Positions 1 to 8,748 of a DNA stretch of 64,000 nt are shown here, piece after piece. The stretch's first letter is position 1, and each line of letters begins with the position of its first letter. This DNA is from Alkalihalobacillus sp. BA299. Lineage in GTDB: Bacteria > Bacillota > Bacilli > Bacillales > Bacillaceae_F. Below the pieces are notes generated by a model. That model worked only from the letters and a program-made list of their open reading frames with translations. It made no database searches and was not told where the DNA came from. The translations under genes and the position numbers were made by a program. Location of the stretch: the NCBI RefSeq assembly GCF_017745675.1, contig NZ_JAFLJM010000003.1:1-64000 (forward strand), written 5' to 3'.

Positions 1-537
1 GCTAAGAACCGTATTAAGCGTCGTTTTTATACAAATGTGTGTCATCAAAAACTAGCAACAGATATTACAGAATTTAAGTGTTCAGACGGTGTAAAACTGT
101 ATCTCAATCCAATTATGGATATGTTCAATGGTGAAATTCTTTCGTACGGGATAAGTATGCGCCCAACTCTAGAATTAACGCTCAAACCTTTAGATGAAGC
201 CCTTGAAATTATAAAAGATTCAAAGTACAGAACAACTATACATTCTGATCAAGGCTGGCATTATCAACATAATAAATGGGTAACAAGGCTTAAGGAGTGC
301 AAAGTGTTTCAAAGTATGTCGCGAAAAGGAAACTGTTTAGATAATTCACCCATGGAGAACTTTTTCGGGTTGCTAAAACAAGAAATGTATTACGGGGAAG
401 CATTGTGCTCATTTGAGGAATTACAAAAGAAAATTGAAGAATATATCAATTATTATAATAACAAGCGTATAAAGCAAAAATTGGCAGGTATGAGTCCGGT
501 TCAATATCGAGACCATACCAGCCAATTAGCCGCTTAA
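1..537 (+). CDS. IS3-family transposase, C-terminal part (partial at window edge)
   Basis: This is the catalytic half of an OrfB-type DDE transposase, the enzyme that cuts and joins the insertion sequence ends. The frame is open from base 1, so the real start lies to the left; a GTG at 37 is only an internal codon. The three acidic catalytic residues are recognisable: D in TDITEF, D in HSDQGWHY, and E in the NSPMENFFGLLKQE segment. The tail YNNKRIKQKLAGMSPVQYR is the usual C-terminal signature of the IS3/IS150 group. No stop or frameshift is visible in the part shown. Whether the element is still active cannot be told without the missing left half and OrfA. Confidence 0.9.
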   Translation, partial: AKNRIKRRFYTNVCHQKLATDITEFKCSDGVKLYLNPIMDMFNGEILSYGISMRPTLELTLKPLDEALEIIKDSKYRTTIHSDQGWHYQHNKWVTRLKECKVFQSMSRKGNCLDNSPMENFFGLLKQEMYYGEALCSFEELQKKIEEYINYYNNKRIKQKLAGMSPVQYRDHTSQLAA

Positions 538-568
538 TATAATACTCTAACTTTTAGGGGTCACCTCA
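1..568 (+). mobile_element. Right-hand part of an IS3-family insertion sequence
   Basis: The window opens inside a transposase reading frame that ends at 537. The bases after the stop run into a GGGGTCACCTCA-type end near 557-568, which looks like the terminal inverted repeat of an IS3/IS150-type element. The left end lies outside the window, so the element's length, target duplication and intactness cannot be judged. The exact right boundary is an estimate. Confidence 0.7.
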
Positions 569-667
569 GAAGATAAATTACTTTGGCGTTTTTTTGCCAC
601 CTATGCTACAAAAAAGAAGGCTACACCCATATCCTATTATAAGAAGCGATCATCAGCTAAATTATGT

Positions 668-702
668 AAAAAGGCTCAAGATTACGAAAATCTCAAGCCT
701 TT
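668..702 (-). terminator. Rho-independent terminator after the D,D-carboxypeptidase gene
   Basis: Read on the minus strand, an 11-bp stem (GGCTTGAGATT with its complement) with a short loop is followed by TTTTTAC. It sits just beyond the stop of the gene at 736-1800. Confidence 0.8.
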
Positions 703-735
703 ATATTATTTCGATTGGACTTTAGCTATGCAATT

Positions 736-1800
736 TTACCGATCTAAACTTACTAAGAACAGACTATTTCTCTTAGTAAACTGGTCCTCCACTCTTTTTA
801 AAACGCGAATGCCTACTAGTTGATTGTGCCTGCCGATAACTTTTAAATATCCATAAATACTAACATCTAAAAATAGTGTATCATTTTTCTGCGTTGTTAT
901 ATAAAAATCATTTGCTAACGTATATTTGCCTCCAAACGGATCTTCAAACACTTCATTTTTTGAAATAAGCTTTGTTTCGAAGTTCTCAAATCCATAATCA
1001 AATAAACGGTGCATATCACGGTACGCATGTTTAGATGATGGTGCATTTAAGGTCACTGCGATCAATTCCGTATCTTCTTGCACAACAGATGTAACTAATG
1101 TGTAACCCGACTTACGGACAAAGCCATTTTTGATACCAGTAGCTCCTTCATAATTCCAAAGCATTCGATTATGATTATAAATCGTCGTTTCCCAACCTTC
1201 ACCAATCCAACGCAGCTCTTTAGTACTGACTATGTCTCGAAATGTATCATTCCTCATTGCATACTTTGAAATCTTCGCCATATCATAAGCAGTCGTATAA
1301 TGCATTTCATCAAACAATCCATGTGGGTTCGTAAAGTTCGTATTTTCCACACCAATCGTTTCTTTCACAAATTTTGTCATTTTGCTCGCAAACGCTTTTT
1401 CACTTCCAGAAATATGTTCTGCGATCGCTACTCCTGCATCGTTGCCTGAACTGATTAACAGTCCTTGAATCAGTTTTTTAAGCGTAACTTCTTCACCTTC
1501 GAGCAAATAAACACGGGTGCCAATAACTTCTCGTGCATTTTGACTAACTGTAACCTTTTCAGATAAATGTCCTTCCTCAATAGCAAGAATTCCAGTAATG
1601 ATTTTTGTAATACTAGCAGGATACATTTTCTGGTGACTATTTTTTTCATATAACACTTTACCCGACTTACTATCTATTAATATAGCAGCTTCACTATAAA
1701 GTTCATCCGTGAAATTCACTTCCGAAGCAAGTACTGATCCATTTCCAACTAAAACAAAGGTTATATATACAATGAAGGCATAGCTCATTTTTCTAAACAT
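736..1800 (-). CDS. D-alanyl-D-alanine carboxypeptidase (peptidase S11, low-molecular-weight PBP)
   Basis: A 354-residue serine peptidase of the S11 family, which trims the terminal D-Ala from peptidoglycan stem peptides on the outer face of the membrane. Residues 1-26 form a signal peptide. The active-site motifs are SITK (about 63-66) and SGN (118-120). The third motif, normally KTG, reads KNG (224-226) inside TGIKNGF. The C-terminal part is the short beta-rich domain of this family. The gene stands alone, with a terminator behind it and a GGAGG site before the ATG. It resembles DacF-type enzymes, but I cannot assign the exact paralogue. The KNG variant is seen in some S11 proteins, so activity is still likely. 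Confidence 0.88.
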   Translation of the reverse strand: MFRKMSYAFIVYITFVLVGNGSVLASEVNFTDELYSEAAILIDSKSGKVLYEKNSHQKMYPASITKIITGILAIEEGHLSEKVTVSQNAREVIGTRVYLLEGEEVTLKKLIQGLLISSGNDAGVAIAEHISGSEKAFASKMTKFVKETIGVENTNFTNPHGLFDEMHYTTAYDMAKISKYAMRNDTFRDIVSTKELRWIGEGWETTIYNHNRMLWNYEGATGIKNGFVRKSGYTLVTSVVQEDTELIAVTLNAPSSKHAYRDMHRLFDYGFENFETKLISKNEVFEDPFGGKYTLANDFYITTQKNDTLFLDVSIYGYLKVIGRHNQLVGIRVLKRVEDQFTKRNSLFLVSLDR

Positions 1801-1890
1801 GTTTTTCGCCTCCTCTTACACTACATATTATAGTATAGTAAAAAAAGTATGATTTTTGTTTTAAATTATGATGACACTTTTATTACATTG

Positions 1891-1922
1891 AAAAAGGAGA
1901 CTAACATAAAAGTCAGCCTCCT
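1891..1922 (-). terminator. Terminator after the CAP-domain gene
   Basis: On the minus strand an AGGAGGCTGACT-type stem pairs with AGTCTCCT around a short loop and ends in TTTTTC. It follows the stop of the gene at 1944-2771. Confidence 0.75.
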
Positions 1923-1943
1923 AAATCATTAAATTAATAAGCT

Positions 1944-2771
1944 CTACCCTTTAAATAATTGAACGAACATTTTACCGTATGACCCACCATCAATAATTCC
2001 AATTCCAACCTCTGAATATTGTTGATTTAAGATATTTGCTCTGTGACCATTTGAGTTCATCAAGGCTTGATGTGCTCCTTCTACCGTTTGATTTCCTGCC
2101 AAGTTTTCCCCAGCGATTCGATATGAAACTCCAAAGTTTTGTAACATATCAAAAGGCGAACCGTATGTCGGAGATTGATGTGAAAAGTAGTTATGATCGA
2201 TCATATCTTGTGCTTTGATTCTAGCCACTTTCGTAAGTTCAACACTTACTTTTAATGCTGGCAAACCGACCTTAGCACGTTCTTCATTCACTAAATCGAC
2301 CATCTTTTGTTCTTCAGCAGTAATTCCTGTTTGGACTTGCTCAATTTCTTGACTAGACTGTTCTGGCTGATTAGGTTGTTGTGTTGTTGGTGTTTTAATA
2401 ACAGGCTGTTCTGGCTGTTCTGGCTGTTCTGCTACTTGTTGTTCTTGATCTGCTTTAGATCGCTCTTGAACTGACTCCTCTTGATTTACAGTACGCTGTT
2501 CATTTTCATAAAGCGGCTGTTTTTTCACACGTTCAATAATTACATTTGGATATTTCGCTTGAATTCTTTCTATTAATGCAAGAATGTCCCTATTAGATTG
2601 TAAATCAATTACTAGATTATTAAATTGCTCTTGGTTAATAGTATTAGAGTATACTTGAACAGCTTGGTTAGATTCTACTTTCGCTTGCTTTTCAGTATAA
2701 GCATTTACATCACTCGTATACAAACTTGTGATTAAAAGGGCCGCAAACGATGTTGCAAATAATTTTTTCAT
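1944..2771 (-). CDS. Secreted CAP/SCP-domain protein (YkwD type)
   Basis: A 275-residue exported protein. The frame stays open upstream to 2825, but the ATG at 2771 has a GGAGG at the right distance and begins a typical signal peptide (MKKLFATSFAALLITS), so that start is chosen. After a 100-residue region rich in Q, E and P (with repeated EQPEQP units, likely a flexible linker) comes a CAP domain from about residue 150 to the end. Its hallmarks are visible: MVDLVNEERAKVGL, HNYFSHQSPTYGSPFD, the GENLA motif, and NSNGHRANILN. CAP domains of this type are common in Bacillus spores and walls (YkwD, SafA-associated proteins). The biochemical role is unknown. Confidence 0.9.
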   Translation of the reverse strand: MKKLFATSFAALLITSLYTSDVNAYTEKQAKVESNQAVQVYSNTINQEQFNNLVIDLQSNRDILALIERIQAKYPNVIIERVKKQPLYENEQRTVNQEESVQERSKADQEQQVAEQPEQPEQPVIKTPTTQQPNQPEQSSQEIEQVQTGITAEEQKMVDLVNEERAKVGLPALKVSVELTKVARIKAQDMIDHNYFSHQSPTYGSPFDMLQNFGVSYRIAGENLAGNQTVEGAHQALMNSNGHRANILNQQYSEVGIGIIDGGSYGKMFVQLFKG

Positions 2772-3297
2772 AGTAATACCTCCATTTACTTTCTGATGTA
2801 CGAAGAAGTGCTTCGACCATTTCAATGTAGCATAAATGAAGGTTATGTCGATGTAATGATTTTCCAGATTTCATAAATCCATATTTTCACACATTTACAT
2901 CAACCTATATTTCTAATAGAATTCACTAGACTTTCAATATTTTTCGTTCTCTTATTTTTCTTAAACTTTATAGACTATTACATAAATCGGTAATAAATTC
3001 GTAATATATAAGCTTAAACCCCTATCCTATCAAGGTTTCCCACCCTATCCTAATACAATTGGTAATCATCTCCTAAGGTATTCAACTCTATTTCTTGTTA
3101 GCCTAGTTTAAGAGCTTGCTAGACAAGAAAAGCGCAAGCGCCCGTTTATCGACGTACGGACTGGACTGAACCGCAGGAGATAAAGGAAACACGTTGAACG
3201 TTAATGAGGCGATGTTGACTTATCGTACGGAGGAGAAGGAAGTCTCGCTAGTCGGTGGGCGTTGTAGCTAGACAGGAATATAAGGAGGAAATACAAT
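2772..3297. other. Gene-free stretch with one copy of repeat family A
   Basis: AT-rich, no credible reading frame. The right half is the repeat described at 3125-3274. The left part holds only presumed promoter sequence for the minus-strand CAP gene and nothing else I can support. Confidence 0.6.
3125..3274. repeat. Repeat family A, copy 1 (about 150 bp palindromic element)
   Basis: Starts with AAGAAAAGCGCAAGCGCCCG and ends with GGGCGTTGTAGCTAGACA; the GCGCCC and GGGCG(C) arms pair. It shares the core GAGGCGATGTTGACTTATCGTA and the segment CGGACTGGACTGAACCGCAG with copies at 39872 and 41987. It lies directly upstream of the cell wall hydrolase gene, whose ribosome binding site begins just after it. 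Elements of this shape are frequent between genes in Bacillaceae; function unknown. Confidence 0.85.
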
Positions 3298-3891
3298 ATG
3301 AAAAAACGAATTTGGTTATCTAGTTTTATCTTTACCGTTACTTTATTACTTTTTGGATTTACTTCAACAGCAGATGCAAATACAACTCATACAGTACGTT
3401 CAGGAGAAAGCTTATGGTTAATCGGAAATCAATACGGTGTTCCGGTCGCATCTATTAAAAGAGCAAACAATAAAAGTTCAAATATGATTTATATTGGTGA
3501 AAGATTGTCAATTCCAGCAGCAATAACAGCTAGTGAAAGAAACTTAATGGCACGTTTAGTTCGAGCCGAGGCTGAAAGTGAACCTTATGCTGGTAAGGTT
3601 GCCGTTGCAACTGTTATATTAAATCGTGTAGATCATAAAGAATTCCCTAATACAGTTTATGGCGTAATTAACGAAGTATCAAATGGTCATTATGCATTCT
3701 CACCTGTACAAAACGGACGAATTAACCGAGCCGCTGACTCAGAATCAATTCGTGCTGTTAATGAAGCATTAGCATTTAGAGGCCAAGGTTCTGGATCACT
3801 TTTCTTCTACAATCCAAGTATTGCTACAAATCACTGGATTGCTACGCGAGAACGTACAGTGACAATTGGTAATCATGTATTTGCAAAATAA
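3298..3891 (+). CDS. LysM-containing cell wall hydrolase (SleB/CwlJ-type Hydrolase_2)
   Basis: A 197-residue exported protein with a signal peptide (1-28), one LysM peptidoglycan-binding domain (about 29-73, HTVRSGESLWLIGNQYGV ... YIGERLSIP) and a Hydrolase_2 domain (about 80-197) with the conserved start ARLVRAEAESEPYAGKVAVATVILNRV. Hydrolase_2 enzymes open the spore cortex or cleave wall glycan. The catalytic glutamate is probably in RAEAESEP. A good GGAGG precedes the ATG. It is monocistronic, between repeat A copy 1 and a terminator. The combination and size are like B. subtilis YkvT or SleB relatives, but the exact orthologue is unclear. Confidence 0.9.
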   Translation: MKKRIWLSSFIFTVTLLLFGFTSTADANTTHTVRSGESLWLIGNQYGVPVASIKRANNKSSNMIYIGERLSIPAAITASERNLMARLVRAEAESEPYAGKVAVATVILNRVDHKEFPNTVYGVINEVSNGHYAFSPVQNGRINRAADSESIRAVNEALAFRGQGSGSLFFYNPSIATNHWIATRERTVTIGNHVFAK

Positions 3892-3900
3892 GTCAAGTAA

Positions 3901-3930
3901 GAGGCTGATCAATTGTCAGCCTCCCTTTTA
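3901..3930 (+). terminator. Terminator between convergent genes
   Basis: GAGGCTGA and TCAGCCTC form an 8-bp stem with a 7-nt loop, followed by CCTTTTA. It serves the hydrolase gene and may work in both directions, since the lipoprotein gene at 3931 ends right beside it. Confidence 0.75.
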
Positions 3931-4272
3931 TTATTCCTCTACTCGTGTAATGCTAATCGCTTTGGATTGACCTGGATACGATTCAGCCACTATATCAAAT
4001 TCTACAAGTACTTTATCCCCAATTTGAAGATCCTCGAACAATTCTTGGTCCTCAACTTCAAACCAAATCGCTGTCCCCAATCCTTCATTAAGAATATTCT
4101 CCAAATCAAGCTCTGCCAATTGTTCTTTTGTCACATTTTCTATAACTAAAATCCGACTTCTGTCTTTTGCACTAACTAAACCTGTCACCTCTGATAGATT
4201 AAGTTCTTCATCTTGACCACAGCCAACTAATAATAAAACAAAGAGAAAAAATAATGACAGTACCCTTTTCAT
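3931..4272 (-). CDS. Small lipoprotein, DUF3221-like
   Basis: A 113-residue predicted lipoprotein. The N-terminus has a hydrophobic segment ending in the lipobox LVGC (C about 18). The body (VTGLVSAKDRSRILVIENV ... IWFEVEDQELFEDLQIGDKVLVEFD) has the layout of the DUF3221 family, small beta-rich proteins of Bacillus anchored outside the membrane, with the DKVLVEFD-like segment typical of that fold. No function is known for the family. Stands alone, convergent with the cell wall hydrolase. Confidence 0.78.
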   Translation of the reverse strand: MKRVLSLFFLFVLLLVGCGQDEELNLSEVTGLVSAKDRSRILVIENVTKEQLAELDLENILNEGLGTAIWFEVEDQELFEDLQIGDKVLVEFDIVAESYPGQSKAISITRVEE

Positions 4273-4360
4273 TGTAACCCCTCACTTTTTTCTATCTAAT
4301 TACTTTATTTGACGTAAAAGTACATCAAGAAGTTTCAAATGAACGGGAAAATTATATCTT

Positions 4361-4502
4361 TTTAAATGACTGTTTTCGTAATCTTTGTTGCTTTTGGACC
4401 GTTTTTCAAAACCTTCACGCTATGCGTGAAGAGCCAAGCATCCGCTTGGCTTACGGTCCAAAAGCTAAAAGCAACAATCTTTGAGAAAAGAGCCTTTTAA
4501 AT
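4361..4502. repeat. Repeat family B, copy 1 (large imperfect hairpin)
   Basis: The outer arms contain TGACTGTTTTCGTAATCTTT with GTTGCTTTTGGACCG on the left, and CGGTCCAAAAGC with AAAAGCAACAATCTTTGAG on the right, so the element folds back on itself. Inside are two smaller inverted pairs: CTTCACGC/GCGTGAAG and CCAAGC/GCTTGG. The same element recurs at 12609-12799, and one arm at 34883-34916. Looks like a small non-coding mobile repeat rather than a terminator. Confidence 0.8.
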
Positions 4503-4630
4503 ACACGATTTGTTTGTTTTAAATAATGCTGGGTATATAGCGATTAAGTTTATTTTTCTCATCCTTATTTTTCTATTTTTCTTTAACGCTCACCTCAATC
4601 ATTCGATAAAATGAATAGAGGGGGAGAAAA

Positions 4631-4842
4631 GTGAATCAAATTACAAGAGTTTCTTCGCTACGTGCATATCGAATACACTCTAATTATGCCAATCGGAAAA
4701 GTGGACAACATATCAGTTAAAATCGAACCGTTAGCTCCCGTTGAAAAAGGGAAAAATAACAATAAACATCCATCGGAAAATTATTTGAGGAAGAAACTTA
4801 ATATCCCAATCATTCGATATAGATCCACATTTAGGGGGGAGT
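4631..4842 (+). other. Possible small gene, reading frame unclear
   Basis: A strong site (GAGGGGGAGA) precedes a GTG at 4631 that opens a 29-codon frame (VNQITRVSSLRAYRIHSNYA and on) ending at 4720. A second frame, shifted by one base, continues through 4662-4842 with a plausible hydrophilic peptide (KVDNISVKIEPLAPVEKGK). The two together could be one small gene with a frameshift, or a true 29-residue peptide. Nothing else supports coding. Confidence 0.3.
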
Positions 4843-7068
4843 TTGAAATTGCAAATTATTATTTCACACGATAATACTGATTTTGACGCATTAGCTTCAA
4901 TGCTAGCTGCTAAAAAACTTTATCCTAACGCTAATATGGTCATAACGGATAAACAAAGTGCTGCCGTTAAACAATTTTTAGCGATTTATCGAGATAGCTT
5001 AGATTTAGTTCCAGACCATCTTATCGACTGGTCTAGAGTTACCGAACTTATCCTAGTTGACGTTGCCTCACTCTCAAGAATCGGTGATTGTGCAGTGAAA
5101 CTAAATAAGGACGACTTACATATCACTGTATACGATCATCACCCCACTAAAGAGGGCGATGTTATGAACAATCACGGAATCATTGCAGCTGTAGGTGCGA
5201 CAATTACGGTGCTTATAGAGGAAATAAGGCAACGGAGCTTATCGATTACCTCTTTTGAAGCGACTGTTTTTGGTTTAGGAATTTATACAGATACAGGCTC
5301 CTTCACTTACGCAAATACTACTGCAAGGGACCTTCAAGCAGCAAGTTTTCTCATGGAAAAGGGGATGAATTTAGAAATCATTCAACGTTTTTCTGAGCTT
5401 ATTTTAAAACCTGCTATTACTGCTAGAGCTATTATGACAAGTCCTGTAAAAACTGTTCCTCCAGAAATGACAATTGAAGAAGCTGGACGGATAATGTTTC
5501 GATATGGACATACAGGGTTTCCAATAGTAAAAGATAGCAAGCTCCTTGGAATTATTTCTAGACGTGACTTAGATAAAGCAACGCATCACGGTTTAGGACA
5601 TGCACCCGTTAAAGCATATATGAGTTCAAATGTCATCTCAATTGAGCCTAATACATCATTAGAAGAAATACAAACGATTATGATTAAACATAATATCGGA
5701 CGCTTACCCGTTGTGGATCAAGGCAAGCTCATCGGTATTTTATCAAGGACGAATGTGATTGAAATATTACATAATCAGACGCTAAAAGAAGACATACAAC
5801 AATCTGCCTTAAAAGACTTACACAACAACTTACGGGCAAAGATGAAAAATCAACTACCTAAAGATGTCTTTCAATTATTAAAAGAAATTGGAGCTACCGC
5901 AACTAATCATTGTATGCCTGTTTATTTGATTGGTGGCATCGTCCGTGATATTATTTTAGGTCGTGTGAATGATGATATCGATATTGTCGTTGAAGGTGAT
6001 GGTATCGCATTTTCAAAAAAGCTTATAAGCGATTATGGTGGTGAAGTCATCACTCACGAAGACTTTGGAACAGCAACTTGGACACATCCTACAGGACTAA
6101 AAATCGATATTACATCTTCAAGACTAGAGTATTATGATCATCCTGCAGCTTTACCTAACGTAGAGGTTTCAACATTAAAAGAAGATTTGTACCGTCGTGA
6201 CTTTACGATCAATGCGATGGCCATTTGTTTAGATTGCAGGAAGTTTGGTAAACTCGTTGACCCATTCGATGGTAAAACCCATCTTGAAGAAAAAACGATC
6301 AAAATCCTGCACAATTTAAGCTTCATCGAAGATCCAACCCGAATTTTACGAGCTGTTCGCTTCGAGACTCGTTTCCAATTTTCAATGGATAAACAAACGG
6401 AAGAGCTGGCTCTCATTTCAATTGATAAAATGAACGACTTATCAGTCACTCGGGTTAATCATGAACTGGAAAAGCTTTTTACCGAAGCTCATCCTTCAAT
6501 AGCTATGAAAAGACTTTTTGAGCTTCAGTTTTGGAAACAATTTGGCATTAATAGCTGTCATTCAGAACAAAGCTTTACTCACGCGAAGCAGCTTGAAAAG
6601 TTTTATAAAATGGAACGACCTTATCCATTACAAGCCAAAAATCCAAGTTGGTTTACTTATTTTCTTATCCCGTTTTACTATGAAAATCACCTTGATAAAG
6701 CTAAGCGGTTCGCTTTAACTAAAAAAGATGGAAAGCTTCTCAAAGAAGTTTTTGAACTAAAGGATCATAAATGGCACTTAATAAAAGATATTGGTGAATT
6801 GCATCGATTATTAAAGCCATATTCTATCGAAGCTCTCCTTTTTTACATTGTAATTAAAGAGCTAAGTGATCAAAAATTCCTAATAAAATATATTCAAATG
6901 CGTAATCAACTTCCGATTTATTTAACAGGTGAAGATTTAAAGAATCATGGACTAAAACCTGGGCCCGTATTTTCAAATGTATTATTAGACCTTGAAATAG
7001 AAACTTTAAAGAAGCGAATAACTAGTAAAAAACAAGCTTTGGAATGGCTACAGCAACAAATTGAATGA
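4843..7068 (+). CDS. Fused DHH-CBS-tRNA nucleotidyltransferase (A-adding/CCA-type)
   Basis: A 741-residue protein starting at TTG behind AGGGGGGA. Three parts can be seen. Residues 1-190 are a DHH-type domain (ISHDNTDFDALAS, VYDHHPTKEGD). Two CBS domains follow (about 198-250 and 258-312). From about 345 comes a class II nucleotidyltransferase with GGIVRD (364-369), the metal-binding DID (378-380), RRDFTINAMA and DPTRILRAVRFE. Proteins with this fusion in organisms with split enzymes (for example Aquifex, Deinococcus and, as I recall, B. halodurans) add only the final A of the tRNA 3' CCA end, a second enzyme adding CC. By analogy this is probably the A-adding one; full CCA addition cannot be excluded. 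Single gene with terminator. Confidence 0.88.
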   Translation: MKLQIIISHDNTDFDALASMLAAKKLYPNANMVITDKQSAAVKQFLAIYRDSLDLVPDHLIDWSRVTELILVDVASLSRIGDCAVKLNKDDLHITVYDHHPTKEGDVMNNHGIIAAVGATITVLIEEIRQRSLSITSFEATVFGLGIYTDTGSFTYANTTARDLQAASFLMEKGMNLEIIQRFSELILKPAITARAIMTSPVKTVPPEMTIEEAGRIMFRYGHTGFPIVKDSKLLGIISRRDLDKATHHGLGHAPVKAYMSSNVISIEPNTSLEEIQTIMIKHNIGRLPVVDQGKLIGILSRTNVIEILHNQTLKEDIQQSALKDLHNNLRAKMKNQLPKDVFQLLKEIGATATNHCMPVYLIGGIVRDIILGRVNDDIDIVVEGDGIAFSKKLISDYGGEVITHEDFGTATWTHPTGLKIDITSSRLEYYDHPAALPNVEVSTLKEDLYRRDFTINAMAICLDCRKFGKLVDPFDGKTHLEEKTIKILHNLSFIEDPTRILRAVRFETRFQFSMDKQTEELALISIDKMNDLSVTRVNHELEKLFTEAHPSIAMKRLFELQFWKQFGINSCHSEQSFTHAKQLEKFYKMERPYPLQAKNPSWFTYFLIPFYYENHLDKAKRFALTKKDGKLLKEVFELKDHKWHLIKDIGELHRLLKPYSIEALLFYIVIKELSDQKFLIKYIQMRNQLPIYLTGEDLKNHGLKPGPVFSNVLLDLEIETLKKRITSKKQALEWLQQQIE

Positions 7069-7093
7069 TTGTATGTCCACTATCAATAGAAAT

Positions 7094-7130
7094 GCTTGGA
7101 TGAAGTAGTATACATCCAAGCGTTTTTATA
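7094..7130 (+). terminator. Terminator after the tRNA nucleotidyltransferase gene
   Basis: GCTTGGATG and CATCCAAGC pair in a 9-bp stem, followed by GTTTTTAT. Confidence 0.85.
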
Positions 7131-7256
7131 TGCTATATGATTGTAAATTCTTTGCTAGTTATGTTGTGGCTGTAACGGTTATTAAAATAGTTATTACCTT
7201 TTTTCTCTACAGTATCAGAACTACATATTCGGTACGGTTATTAGCCTTTATTCAGA

Positions 7257-8543
7257 TTACAATAAATATCCCATCTTCTTTGCTGCAAACGTTAGTTCTT
7301 CTCTAAATTTAGGATGTGCAATATCAATAAGATTTTTCGTGCGTTCACGTATCATTTTTCCTCTTAATTTTGCTACGCCATATTCCGTAACGACAAAATC
7401 AACGTCGTTTTTGGATGTCGTTACGACCGCTCCATTCGGTAAAGTTGGAACAATCTTTGAAATTTCTCCATTTTTGGCTGTAGAGTGTAAACAAATTACT
7501 CCTCTTCCCTCTTTTGCCATCCGCGCGCCCATGCCAAAATCTCCTTGTCCACCTGTTGAAGAGTAATATCTTCCGCCAATGGTTTCTGAATTACATTGGC
7601 CAAGAAAATCAACCTCAACTGTTGCATTGATTGTTACCATTCGGTCAATACTGGCAATATGACGTACGTCATTTGTTTCGTTAACTGGCAACATAAATAC
7701 GTCTTTATTTTCATGCATGAAATTATAAAGGCGCTTCGTACCATATGCAAATGTCGCTGTCATTTTACCTGGTGCAAGTGGGTTATTTTGATTAGTTACC
7801 GCACCACTTTCAAATAAGTCAACGACTTGATCTGGTATCATTTCTGTATAAATCGTTAAATCTCGATAGTCTTTTAAATCATTCATTATTGCATTTGGGA
7901 TTGCACCAAAACCAATTTGTAAAGTATCACCGTTTCTGATTAATTCCGCGATCGAATTACCAATAATTTTGTCTTCTTCACGAAGAGGAAGCGTCGGTGT
8001 TTCTGGTAATGGCTGATGATTTTCAAAAATAGCATCTACTTGACTAATGTGAATTTGATTTTTACCAAACGTTCTTGGCATGTATTTATTAACTTCTACA
8101 AGGATAATTACATTCTTATGAAGTAAAAAGGGAATGTAATCACAGTTAGTTCCAAGGGAAAAATAACCATTTTCATCCATAGGTGAAGTAGTAACCATTA
8201 TCACACGGTTTGTCGTCATTTCATTTAAAATATACGGCAAGTCCGAAAAGTGGTTAGGTAATAAATCGACTTCATGTTCGTAAAACGCTCTACGTTCATC
8301 TTTGTTTAAAAACATAGAAACAATTTTTACTTTTTCTTTTCCAAGCTGTAAAACCGGTCGAAGCGAAAGCATCTGGAACAATCGGTTTCCTTTTAAGTGG
8401 TCCACTTTTGGTAATGCATCTAATAACCCAGGTGGTTCTCCAACAGCTATAGGTACGATAATATCTGTTTGTGGCTTAATCATACCAACAGCATCTATGC
8501 TTGAAGTTGTACGTCTTTGTTCATACATTTTTGTTATATTCAT
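7257..8543 (-). CDS. Acetyl-CoA hydrolase/4-hydroxybutyrate CoA-transferase family protein
   Basis: A 428-residue family I-type CoA-transferase that moves CoA between acetyl-CoA and a short-chain acid, or hydrolyses acetyl-CoA. The N-terminal half carries GEPPGLLDALP and the oxyanion motif GFGAIPNAIM. The C-terminal domain has the likely catalytic glutamate in IYTEMIPDQVVDLFESG and the family's closing motif EYGVAKLRGKMIRERTKNLI followed by AHPKFREEL. The real substrate cannot be told from the sequence; 4-hydroxybutyrate, butyrate and acetate are the usual ones. It is a single gene; a GGAGG lies before the ATG. No fermentation genes adjoin it. Confidence 0.88.
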   Translation of the reverse strand: MNITKMYEQRRTTSSIDAVGMIKPQTDIIVPIAVGEPPGLLDALPKVDHLKGNRLFQMLSLRPVLQLGKEKVKIVSMFLNKDERRAFYEHEVDLLPNHFSDLPYILNEMTTNRVIMVTTSPMDENGYFSLGTNCDYIPFLLHKNVIILVEVNKYMPRTFGKNQIHISQVDAIFENHQPLPETPTLPLREEDKIIGNSIAELIRNGDTLQIGFGAIPNAIMNDLKDYRDLTIYTEMIPDQVVDLFESGAVTNQNNPLAPGKMTATFAYGTKRLYNFMHENKDVFMLPVNETNDVRHIASIDRMVTINATVEVDFLGQCNSETIGGRYYSSTGGQGDFGMGARMAKEGRGVICLHSTAKNGEISKIVPTLPNGAVVTTSKNDVDFVVTEYGVAKLRGKMIRERTKNLIDIAHPKFREELTFAAKKMGYLL

Positions 8544-8748
8544 AGTTCCTCCAACCGCTCACTTAAAAATTTTTTAATACGTAATCAAATTCTACAAATA
8601 CTAAATTTAATACAACCTATTTACTTTACTCAACAACAAACAAGCCGTCAATTTAAATAAAAGTAATTTTTATTATTTAGTTTTTACCCAATTGTTATTA
8701 TTAATTAACTTTTTTATTGAGTTTGTTGAAAGGATGGATCTTTATACT

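Larger units (their letters stand above)
4273..4842. other. Long gene-poor stretch with repeat family B and a doubtful small ORF
   Basis: Holds repeat B copy 1 (4361-4502) and, to its right, a possible short coding region (4631-4842). Otherwise AT-rich with nothing recognised. Confidence 0.6.

Noticed and set aside
3125..3274. Repeat A copy 1 taken as a riboswitch of the cell wall hydrolase gene
   Set aside because: The same element occurs twice more at places without such a gene, so it is a general repeat.
4380..4500. Hairpin taken as a terminator of the DUF3221 lipoprotein or of an upstream gene
   Set aside because: It lies upstream of that gene's start, is too long, lacks a T tail and recurs elsewhere as repeat B.
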